From Paraburkholderia panacisoli (GTDB taxonomy: Bacteria; Pseudomonadota; Gammaproteobacteria; Burkholderiales; Burkholderiaceae), in assembly GCF_008369935.1 (NCBI RefSeq), contig NZ_VTUZ01000001.1, positions 124,001 to 188,000 of the forward strand: 64,000 bases of DNA, read 5' to 3'. The notes beneath the pieces are model-generated. The model was not told the origin of the DNA. It ran no database searches and saw only the letters and a list, made by a program, of their open reading frames with translations. Shown one piece after another: positions 57,514 to 64,000 of this stretch (its first letter is position 1; each line of letters begins with the position of its first letter). The position numbers and the translations under genes are program-made.

Positions 57514-58152
57514 ATGGCAACCCCTCATGCTCTTCACGACAGCGCGCCGCCGGCCGCGCCGAACATCCGCCTCATTCATCCGCTGTGGCTGCGCATTACG
57601 CACTGGCTCAACGCGCTCGCGGCCATCGTGATGATGCTCTCGGGCTGGCGCATCTACGACGCGTCGCCGATCTTTCCGGCGTTCCGCTTTGCGCCGTCCA
57701 TCACGCTCGGCGGCTGGCTCGGCGGCGCGCTGCAATGGCACTTCGCGGCGATGTGGCTGCTGGTCTTCAACGGCCTGCTGTATCTCGCGCTGAATCTGGC
57801 GAGCGGGCGCTTCGTGCGCAAGTTCCTGCCGCTGTCGCCGCGCGCCGTGTTGCGCGACTTCATTGCCGCGTTGACCGGCAAGCTCTCGCACGCCGACCTG
57901 CGCGAGTACAACGCGGTGCAGAAATTCGCCTACCTGTTCGCGATCTTCGATCTGATCGTGCTGGTGCTCTCAGGGCTCGCGATCTGGAAGTCGGTGCAAT
58001 TTCCGCTGCTGCGCGAACTGATGGGCGGCTACGACAACGCGCGTGTCGTCCACTTTGTCGCGATGTCGCTGCTCGCCGCGTTTCTTGCAGTGCATCTGGC
58101 GATGGTGGCGCTCGTGCCGCGCTCGCTGCTGGCGATGCTGCGCGGACGATGA
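57514..58152 (+). CDS. Cytochrome b (b561-type) membrane subunit
   Basis: 212 residues, four to five transmembrane helices. Heme-ligand-type His are in LWLRITHWLNALAAI (TM1), GALQWHFAAMWLLVFNGLLY (TM2) and ARVVHFVAMSLLAAFLAVHLAMVAL (last helix). It should carry electrons from the quinone pool to a periplasmic partner, here most simply the molybdoenzyme encoded 34 bp downstream (a YedZ/MsrQ-like job). The start has CGAGGAGACTTCAAG upstream. Confidence 0.88.
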   Translation: MATPHALHDSAPPAAPNIRLIHPLWLRITHWLNALAAIVMMLSGWRIYDASPIFPAFRFAPSITLGGWLGGALQWHFAAMWLLVFNGLLYLALNLASGRFVRKFLPLSPRAVLRDFIAALTGKLSHADLREYNAVQKFAYLFAIFDLIVLVLSGLAIWKSVQFPLLRELMGGYDNARVVHFVAMSLLAAFLAVHLAMVALVPRSLLAMLRGR

Positions 58153-58186
58153 ATCCCGCTCGCGCGAACGTTATGGATGACGAATC

Positions 58187-58978
58187 ATGAACAAGCCCAT
58201 TGGAAAACCCGTGCAGCCCGGCAAGCCCAGGCTCGACCGCGAATCGATCCTGATCGACGCGCGGCGCGAACTCGCGATGCCGTCGCGGCGGCTGTTCGGC
58301 AAGCGGTTGCTGACGCTCGGCGGCCTGTCGATGCTGACCGGCTGCTCGCTGACCGACGATGAGTCGGTGAACCGGTTTCTGACCGCCGTGTCGCGTCTGA
58401 ACGACCGCGCGCAAGCCGCGCTGTTCGATCCGAAGCAGCTCGCGCCGACCTACACCGAAGCGCAGCTCACCCGGCCGTTTCCATTCAATGCGTTCTATGG
58501 CATCGACGACGTGCCGCAGGTGGACGGTTCGGACTACAAGCTGACAGTGAGCGGCCTCGTCACCGGGCAGCGCAGCTGGACACTGCCGCAGTTGTACGCG
58601 CTGCCGCATGCCGAGCAGATCACGCGGCACATCTGCGTGGAAGGGTGGAGTGCGATCGGCCGCTGGGGCGGCACGCCGTTCGGCGATTTTCTGCGGCGCG
58701 TCGGCGCGGACACCAGCGCGAAGTACGTCGGCTTCCGATGCGCGGACGATTACTACGAAAGCATCGACATGCCGACCGCGCTGCATCCGCAAACGCTCCT
58801 CACATTCTCGTACGACGGCGAGCGTCTGCCCGCGAAATACGGCTTCCCGATGAAGCTGCGCATGCCGACCAAGCTCGGCTACAAGAATCCGAAGCACATC
58901 GTCGAGATGTTCGTCACCAACACGTTTCCTGGCGGCTATTGGGTCGACCAGGGCTACAACTGGTTCGGAGGCTCCTGA
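58187..58978 (+). CDS. Molybdopterin-dependent oxidoreductase (YedY/MsrP-like)
   Basis: 263 residues of the sulphite-oxidase family. The N-terminus has a twin-arginine-like signal (PSRRLFGKRLLTLGGLSMLTGCS) after a 30-residue extension. The Mo-ligand Cys is in ITRHICVEGWSAIGRWGGTPF (about 150), followed by FRCADDYYESIDMPTALHP and GFPMKLRMPTKLGYKNPKHI. Relatives reduce methionine sulphoxide in periplasmic proteins (MsrP). Flanked by the cytochrome b gene and a methionine-rich MXKDX protein gene, a set that suggests repair of methionine oxidised by hypochlorite. Confidence 0.88.
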   Translation: MNKPIGKPVQPGKPRLDRESILIDARRELAMPSRRLFGKRLLTLGGLSMLTGCSLTDDESVNRFLTAVSRLNDRAQAALFDPKQLAPTYTEAQLTRPFPFNAFYGIDDVPQVDGSDYKLTVSGLVTGQRSWTLPQLYALPHAEQITRHICVEGWSAIGRWGGTPFGDFLRRVGADTSAKYVGFRCADDYYESIDMPTALHPQTLLTFSYDGERLPAKYGFPMKLRMPTKLGYKNPKHIVEMFVTNTFPGGYWVDQGYNWFGGS

Positions 58979-59102
58979 CGCGCGGGCCGGGCGCATGGGC
59001 GAGGCGGTCCGGCCGTCCGCGCCCGATCCCACGCGGCAGTGGCTTCGGAAATACGCCGGCGCGAGCCGGTTCTGATTCATCCCCAACCCACGGAGTCATC
59101 CC

Positions 59103-59330
59103 ATGAAAAAGTTCGCAATCGCAGCACTGGCCGTTGCTTTGCTGACCAGCGGCGGCGCCGCGTTCGCGCAGGCAAGCGGCGCAATGTCCAACGATTCGAT
59201 GTCTAAAGATGCGATGTCCAAAGACAGCATGTCGAAGGACACAATGAAAAAGGACACGATGAAGCACGACAAGATGAAAAAGGGCGGTGACGCCATGAAG
59301 CATGAAGCATCGGGGGCGATGTCCAACTGA
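59103..59330 (+). CDS. Methionine-rich MXKDX-repeat protein (MrpX-like)
   Basis: 75 residues. The signal peptide ends GGAAFAQA about residue 23. The mature chain of about 52 residues is built from pentapeptides of the type MSKDS/A/T (SMSKDAMSKDSMSKDTMKKD and more) and holds nine Met plus many Lys and Asp. In Azospira suillum the similar MrpX acts as a sacrificial methionine-rich scavenger of hypochlorite, regenerated by the YedY1 reductase. Last gene of the operon, 124 bp after the molybdoenzyme gene; a terminator follows. Confidence 0.88.
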   Translation: MKKFAIAALAVALLTSGGAAFAQASGAMSNDSMSKDAMSKDSMSKDTMKKDTMKHDKMKKGGDAMKHEASGAMSN

Positions 59331-59388
59331 GCCCGGCTGCCGGCGCCGGCCGCTTCTTGCGGTCAGGGCGGCGCCGGCCGCTGCCGGA

Positions 59389-59414
59389 AAGCCGGGGCGA
59401 ACACCCCGGCTTTT
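59389..59414 (+). terminator. Terminator of the MXKDX operon
   Basis: A perfect 9-bp stem, AAGCCGGGG / CCCCGGCTT, with a CGAACA loop runs into a TTTT tail, 59 bp after the MXKDX stop. Directly upstream, CGGCGCCGGCCGCT occurs twice (near 59341 and 59370). Confidence 0.9.
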
Positions 59415-59698
59415 CTGTTGCAAGTACGCCAAAAAGTTACGATTCTTCCGCGCGACGCGGTGGGCGCTTACTGCATAATGCGATGCGCGCCGAACCTTGG
59501 GCGCGTGTTCGCCGTGGCCGGTTTCAAGCCGGATGCCGCGGCGTTGTGGCCCCATTGGCCATCTATCGTTTTCCCGTTCCACCGACATGTCCGCCAGCCT
59601 CGCCCGTCAGACCGCATCGCCGATGCGGTGTCCGCCATCCCGCCACAGGGTCTTCAGCGAGGGCGCCAGACCCCGAGCGGCAGCGGCGGGTTGAACGC
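59415..59698. other. Gap before the second EamA transporter
   Basis: The EamA frame stays open here, but the encoded residues are Arg/Pro-rich and unlike a membrane protein, so I treat the stretch as non-coding leader. No recognised element. Confidence 0.4.
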
Positions 59699-60640
59699 AT
59701 GTCGCTGCAACGCTCAAGCCTTTTTTCTCGCGCTTTTCCGCATGGTTTGCCGATCCGCCTGCCGCGCTCGCGCAACGGCCAGATCGCGCTGGCGCTCGCC
59801 GTCGTCTATCTCGTGTGGGGCTCGACCTATCTCGCCGTGCACGTCGCGCTCGGTTCGTTTTCACCGTTGCTGATGTCCGGGCTGCGCAACCTGTTTGCGG
59901 GCCTCGGGCTGTTCGTGTTCGCCGTGCGCCGCAAGCCCGTCAGGCCCAGCGTCGCCGAGATTCGCAATGCCGGGCTGGTCGGCACGATGCTGGTGGGGTT
60001 GTCGAGCGGCATGCTGGCTTACGGGATGCGCACTGTCGGCACCGGCACCGCGGCCGTGATGGTCGCGACCGTGCCGCTGTTCGCGACCGTGATCGCGGCC
60101 GTCGCGGGGCGCAAGATCGGCCGCGGCGAGTGGTTCGCGGTCGGCCTCGGCCTCGTCGGCATCGCGATCCTGAGTCACGGCGATAGTGCGCCGGGCTCGG
60201 CGGGCGGCAGCCTGGCGATCCTGTGCGGCGCGCTGTTCTGGGCGGGCGGCGCGCATCTGGCCGGGCGTCTGAAACTGCCGTCGGACCTGTTTCTATCGAC
60301 TGCGCTGCAGATCGGGCTGGGCGGCGCGATATCGACGCTGGTCGCGTGGATCTCGGGCGAACGCATGCTCGATGTGCATTTCCTGCCCGTGCTCGCGTTC
60401 ATCTATCTGATGCTGATCGGGACGATGGCTGCCTATGTCGCGTATGGTTTTCTGATCCGTCACACGAGCCCGATCATTGCGAGCAGCTGCATGTACGTGA
60501 ATCCGGTGGTCGCGGTGGCGTTGGGGGCGCTGCTGCTCGGCGAGCCGGTTACGCGGTCGACGGTGCTCGCGACCATCGTGATTCTGGTGAGCGTGGGTTT
60601 GTCTTTCTGGTTCGATTACAGGAAGAAGGGGCGTGCTTGA
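59699..60640 (+). CDS. EamA/DMT-family transporter (YedA-like)
   Basis: 313 residues, ten helices. The family-typical IALALAVVYLVWGSTYLAVHVAL follows a 28-residue basic start. Other repeats are GTGTAAVMVATVPLFATVIAA and the final SCMYVNPVVAVALGALLLGEPV. Probably an exporter of amino acids or related metabolites (YedA/RhtA type). The start at MSLQRSSLF gives normal family length; the ribosome site is weak (GGCGGG). Confidence 0.87.
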   Translation: MSLQRSSLFSRAFPHGLPIRLPRSRNGQIALALAVVYLVWGSTYLAVHVALGSFSPLLMSGLRNLFAGLGLFVFAVRRKPVRPSVAEIRNAGLVGTMLVGLSSGMLAYGMRTVGTGTAAVMVATVPLFATVIAAVAGRKIGRGEWFAVGLGLVGIAILSHGDSAPGSAGGSLAILCGALFWAGGAHLAGRLKLPSDLFLSTALQIGLGGAISTLVAWISGERMLDVHFLPVLAFIYLMLIGTMAAYVAYGFLIRHTSPIIASSCMYVNPVVAVALGALLLGEPVTRSTVLATIVILVSVGLSFWFDYRKKGRA

Positions 60641-60682
60641 GGTTCGGTTGAGTCGGCTTGACCCGCGCTCGCCCCGCAGCCG

Positions 60683-62746
60683 CTAAAGCGCCGCTGCCAC
60701 TTCCGCGCCTTCGCGGATCGCCCGTTTCGCATCCAGCTCGGTGGCGACCTTCGCGCCGCCGATCACGTGATAACGCGGCCGCCCACCGCTTGCCACCGCT
60801 GCCGTCTTCGCCTGCGCCTCCGCCCTCGTCGGCCCAGCCAGATCGCGCAGCGACTCCTGCCCCGCGCACACGACGATCGTGTCCACCTCGAGCCACTCCT
60901 CGACCCCGTCGCGCGCGATCTTCAAGCCACGCGCGCTAATCTCCAGATACGACACGCCGCCGAGCATCTTCACGCCGTGCTTCGCCAGCCTCGCGCGATG
61001 CACCCAGCCGGAAGTCTTGCCGAGCCCGCTGCCGAGCTTGCCGGCCTTGCGCTGCAACAGCCAGATCTGCCGCGCGGGCCGCGCCGGCGCCGGCGGCTTC
61101 AGGCCGCCGCGTTCCCGCACCGCGAGATCGACGCCCCATTCGTCGAGCCACGCGTCGCGCGGCATCGGCTGCGGTTCATCCGCGCGATGCAGCAGGAACT
61201 CGCTGACGTCGAAGCCGATCCCGCCCGCGCCGATCACCGCGACCCGCCGTCCGACAGGCGCGCCGTGCAGCACTTCGACATAAGACAGCACGTTGGCTCC
61301 ATCGATGCCGGCGATCGACGGCCGGCGCGGCACGATGCCGGTGGCGACGATCACGTCGTCATAACCGCCGGCGGCGAGCAGCGCGGCATCGACGCGCGTG
61401 TCGAGCCGCACGTCGACTCGGTGACGCTGCAACTGGCTCTGAAAATAGCGGATCGTTTCGCTGAACTCTTCCTTGCCCGGCACGCGCATCGCCAGATTGA
61501 ACTGCCCGCCGAGCGTCGCGTTCGCATCGAACAGCGTCACGCGATGCCCGCGCGAGGCCGCCACCGTCGCCGCCGACAGGCCCGCCGGACCCGCGCCGAC
61601 GACAGCCACCGAACGCATCGCCCGCGGGTCTGTGACCGGCCGGTAGAGCAGATCGGTTTCGCGCCCCGCGCGCGGATTGACGAGGCAGCTTGCGCGCTGA
61701 TTCCTGAACGTGTGATCGAGGCAGGCCTGATTGCACGCGATGCAGGTGTTGATCTCATGCGCGCGCCCCTCGGCGGTCTTCAGCACGAACTCGGGGTCGG
61801 CGAGCAGCGGCCTCGCCATCGACACCAGATCGCCGGCGCCTTCGGCGAGCAAGGCTTCGGCGACCTCGGGTGTATTGATGCGGTTCGACACGATCACCGG
61901 CACGTTGACGGCGGCCTTCAGTCGCGCGCTCAGTTCGGCGAACGCCGCGCGCGGCACGGAGGTCACGATGGTCGGCACACGCGCTTCGTGCCAGCCGATC
62001 CCCGTGTCGAACATCGTCACGCCGGCCGCTTCGAGCGCCTGGGCGACCTGTACGGTTTCGTCCCATGTATTGCCGCCTTCCACCAGGTCGATCAGCGAGA
62101 GCCGGTACACGACGATGAAACGCTCGCCGCACGCCGCGCGCACCCGCTCGACGATCTCGCGCGCGATCCGCATGCGGTTCTCGATGCCGCCGCCGTAGCG
62201 GTCGGTGCGCCGATTGGTGCGCGGGCACAGGAACTGGTTCAGCAGATAGCCTTCGCTGCCCATGATCTCGATGCCGTCGTAGCCCGCGCGTTGGGCGAGC
62301 CGCGCGCAACGCGCATAGTCGCGCACGGTCTTCGCAATGCCGGCAATGCTCAGCGCGCGCGGCTTGAACTTCGAGATCGGCGACTTGATCGCGGAGGCCG
62401 ATACCACGAACGGCTGATAGCCATAACGGCCCGCATGCAGGATCTGCAGCGCGATCTTGCCGCCCTCGGCATGCACAGCCTCGGTCAGCAGCCGGTGATT
62501 GCGCAGATCGAACACGGAATTGAGCGTGCCGCCGAACGGCAGCAGCCAGCCCCGGCGATTCGGCGAGATGCCGCCGGTGACGATCAGCCCGACGCCGCCT
62601 TTCGCGCGCTCGCGGAAATACGCGGCCAGCTTCGGGTAATGCCAGAAGCGGTCCTCCATGCCGGTGTGCATCGAACCCATCACTACGCGGTTGCGCAAGC
62701 GGGTGAACCCGAGGTCGAGTTCGGCGAGTAAGTGTTGGTAAGGCAT
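60683..62746 (-). CDS. fadH: 2,4-dienoyl-CoA reductase-type FMN/FAD/4Fe-4S oxidoreductase
   Basis: 687 residues. The Old Yellow Enzyme barrel (1-350) has NRVVMGSMHTGMEDRF, the catalytic region YDGIEIMGSEGYLLNQFL and MARPLLADPEF. The cluster motif CIACNQACLDHTF, with a later RASCLVNPRAGRE, follows near 345. The FAD domain opens with VAVVGAGPAGLSAATVAASRG and the NAD domain with VAVIGAGGIGFDVSEFLL. It reduces 2,4-dienoyl-CoA during oxidation of unsaturated acids. The start at MPYQHLLAELDLG was chosen as the family beginning. Confidence 0.9.
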   Translation of the reverse strand: MPYQHLLAELDLGFTRLRNRVVMGSMHTGMEDRFWHYPKLAAYFRERAKGGVGLIVTGGISPNRRGWLLPFGGTLNSVFDLRNHRLLTEAVHAEGGKIALQILHAGRYGYQPFVVSASAIKSPISKFKPRALSIAGIAKTVRDYARCARLAQRAGYDGIEIMGSEGYLLNQFLCPRTNRRTDRYGGGIENRMRIAREIVERVRAACGERFIVVYRLSLIDLVEGGNTWDETVQVAQALEAAGVTMFDTGIGWHEARVPTIVTSVPRAAFAELSARLKAAVNVPVIVSNRINTPEVAEALLAEGAGDLVSMARPLLADPEFVLKTAEGRAHEINTCIACNQACLDHTFRNQRASCLVNPRAGRETDLLYRPVTDPRAMRSVAVVGAGPAGLSAATVAASRGHRVTLFDANATLGGQFNLAMRVPGKEEFSETIRYFQSQLQRHRVDVRLDTRVDAALLAAGGYDDVIVATGIVPRRPSIAGIDGANVLSYVEVLHGAPVGRRVAVIGAGGIGFDVSEFLLHRADEPQPMPRDAWLDEWGVDLAVRERGGLKPPAPARPARQIWLLQRKAGKLGSGLGKTSGWVHRARLAKHGVKMLGGVSYLEISARGLKIARDGVEEWLEVDTIVVCAGQESLRDLAGPTRAEAQAKTAAVASGGRPRYHVIGGAKVATELDAKRAIREGAEVAAAL

Positions 62747-63119
62747 GCAGGGGCCGTGTAGGGATTGATCGCGCACGAACGATACACCGCGGGCCGGGCC
62801 AAGCCGCCGAGGAAAAATTCTAAACACCGTAACCCGTTGCTCCGTAAGACATTCGTCAGTCGTCTTTAGCCAGATCGAACAGGGCGGCACACGCATTGCT
62901 CATTGGCGATCGTCCATCGACACGGACCGCGCCGCAGGGAGAAGCAGGTCGAATCAGGCGCGATGTGTGGCAGGGATAGGGAGGGGGCGACCGCCTCGGA
63001 GCGCCGTCCGGCACCGTTCAAACGATCAACGAACACGATGCCGGACGGCGCGAGGTCCGCAGCGGGACGCTCATAAAATCAATGGGTCGAGTGCCCGAAC
63101 ATCGATACAGGTGAACACC
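62747..63119. other. Divergent intergenic region, fadH / DUF4397
   Basis: 373 bp that must contain both promoters. AT-richer around 62811-62830 (AATTTTT on the minus strand). No convincing gene, RNA or operator was seen. Confidence 0.4.
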
Positions 63120-63914
63120 ATGAAAATGATCCGAACCATGGCGGCCGTCGTGGCCGTCGCATCCGTTCTGAGCGCATGCGGTGGCGGTTCCGACGACGTA
63201 GGCAAGGAACTCGGGCTGACCAATCCGGAGATCCATTTCGTTCACGCGATTCCGAGCGGTCCGGCCGTGGACTTTCTCGTGAACGGCAGCGCGCCTTCAG
63301 GGCAGACGAACATCGGCTATAAAGGCGTGACGAACTTCACCAATATCAACACGGGCCCGACCACGGTCGCTTACGCGGCGACCGGCACCACGACCGCGCT
63401 CGCGAGCGGCAATTTCCTGGACGTCGCGAAGGGCCACGAATACACGGTGCTGGCCTTGCCCGGTGTCGCCGCGCCGGATATCGGCTTGATCGACGATCCG
63501 TTCGACAAGGGGCTGCTATCCAATAGCGCGCGGGTGCGCGGCTTCAACGCGTCGGCGAATGCGACCAATCTCGACCTCTACCTGGTGCAGTCCACCTCCA
63601 CCGACATCACCAAGGTCTCGCCGACGATGGCGGGCGTGTCGTTCAAGAACGCGGTGCCGGCGAGCGGCCAGGATTCGATCTACGTGTCCGGCGGTCAATA
63701 CGTGCTGATCGCGACCGCGGCCGGCAGCAAGACGCCGATCTTCCAGTCGCAATCGTTCACGCTGTCGAACAACGCCGACTGGCTGGTCACGTCGGTGCCG
63801 AGCGGCGGCGCCCTCAGCGCACTCGTGCCGGGGCAGATCCATCTGCTGATCGTGCAGAACGGCAACACCAGCACGCCGAGCGTCGAGTTGTCGAATACGC
63901 TGACGGGGCAATAG
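63120..63914 (+). CDS. DUF4397 lipoprotein
   Basis: 264 residues. The lipoprotein signal ends ASVLSACGGGSDD (Cys20). Two beta-rich DUF4397-type repeats follow: IHFVHAIPSGPAVDFLVNGSAP, GYKGVTNFTNINTGPTTVAY, then RVRGFNASANATNLDLYLVQ and SFKNAVPASGQDSIYVSGG. Envelope protein with unknown function. The ATG at 63120 gives a normal signal peptide; the frame upstream is Arg-rich and non-coding in character. Confidence 0.85.
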   Translation: MKMIRTMAAVVAVASVLSACGGGSDDVGKELGLTNPEIHFVHAIPSGPAVDFLVNGSAPSGQTNIGYKGVTNFTNINTGPTTVAYAATGTTTALASGNFLDVAKGHEYTVLALPGVAAPDIGLIDDPFDKGLLSNSARVRGFNASANATNLDLYLVQSTSTDITKVSPTMAGVSFKNAVPASGQDSIYVSGGQYVLIATAAGSKTPIFQSQSFTLSNNADWLVTSVPSGGALSALVPGQIHLLIVQNGNTSTPSVELSNTLTGQ

Positions 63915-63923
63915 GCTCGCGGC

Positions 63924-63960
63924 GGCAAGGCGGGCCCGCTTAGCGGGCCCGCCTTGCCGG
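63924..63960 (+). terminator. Very stable hairpin after the DUF4397 gene
   Basis: CGGCAAGGCGGGCCCGC and GCGGGCCCGCCTTGCCG form a perfect 17-bp stem with a TTA loop, 10 bp after the stop. No T-run follows, so termination would be T-less or assisted. The last 40 bases of the window show nothing further. Confidence 0.65.
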
Positions 63961-64000
63961 AAGCGCACTCGATAAACGACAAGTCCTGGGGAGGACGGAG

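Overview
The window reads as an ordinary chromosomal segment of a Burkholderiaceae bacterium, most likely Paraburkholderia. GC content is high with strong GC3 bias. The gene repertoire fits that group: an aerobic benzoyl-CoA (box) cluster, DUF2844/DUF3443 pair, BamC, ThiC with a TPP riboswitch, Rnk, and a phosphocholine-type phospholipase C. I found no insertion sequences, phage genes, integrases, CRISPR arrays, tRNAs or rRNAs. The species call is inference from content, not a database match.

Layout. 1-3.3 kb: the 3' part of a tannase/feruloyl-esterase gene with a clean terminator, then an AspT/YidE-type transporter. 3.5-9.1 kb: a minus-strand beta-oxidation operon (FadB-like bifunctional enzyme plus a large and a small acyl-CoA dehydrogenase, PimF-PimC-PimD-like) divergent from a LysR regulator; the shared 180 bp carries an array of TTGACA half-sites. 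9.2-17.5 kb: a DXD glycosyltransferase, an acyl-CoA synthetase, two poorly known small genes, a dCache chemoreceptor, and a Tat-exported phospholipase C with a small upstream lipoprotein. 17.8-28.3 kb: the box cluster. DUF4863 protein, boxD, benzoate-CoA ligase and an alpha/beta hydrolase lie on the minus strand; boxR, boxC, boxB and boxA on the plus strand. Benzoate is activated to benzoyl-CoA, epoxidised by BoxAB, ring-opened by BoxC and oxidised by BoxD, under BoxR control. 28.3-37.6 kb: reductive pyrimidine catabolism. A RutR-like TetR regulator is divergent from beta-ureidopropionase-type hydrolase, preT, preA, an NCS1 transporter, dihydropyrimidinase and a solute-binding protein; a perfect 18-bp palindrome lies over the predicted promoter.

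37.7-39.7 kb: long-form leuA preceded by a leucine-rich leader peptide and mutually exclusive hairpins, i.e. a transcription attenuator. 39.7-42.7 kb: a methyltransferase-like lipoprotein, a CadD-like exporter and small exported proteins. 42.9-46.7 kb: DUF2844, DUF3443 (with two pepsin-like Asp motifs) and an HMW1C-like cytoplasmic N-glycosyltransferase, all on the minus strand. 47.2-55.5 kb: bamC, an EamA transporter, L-lactate permease, two small surface lipoproteins, and thiC with its TPP riboswitch. 55.6-59.4 kb: rnk, divergent from a four-gene operon (DUF1223 thioredoxin-like protein, cytochrome b, YedY/MsrP-like molybdoenzyme, methionine-rich MXKDX-repeat protein). That operon resembles the periplasmic hypochlorite-scavenging module described in Azospira suillum. 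59.7-64 kb: a second EamA transporter, a 2,4-dienoyl-CoA reductase and a DUF4397 lipoprotein closed by a 17-bp perfect hairpin.

The items most worth following are the MXKDX/molybdoenzyme operon, the leuA attenuator, the orphan HMW1C-like glycosyltransferase next to DUF3443/DUF2844, and the operator-like sequences of the three catabolic clusters. All functional calls come from motif and family recognition by eye; no homology search was run.
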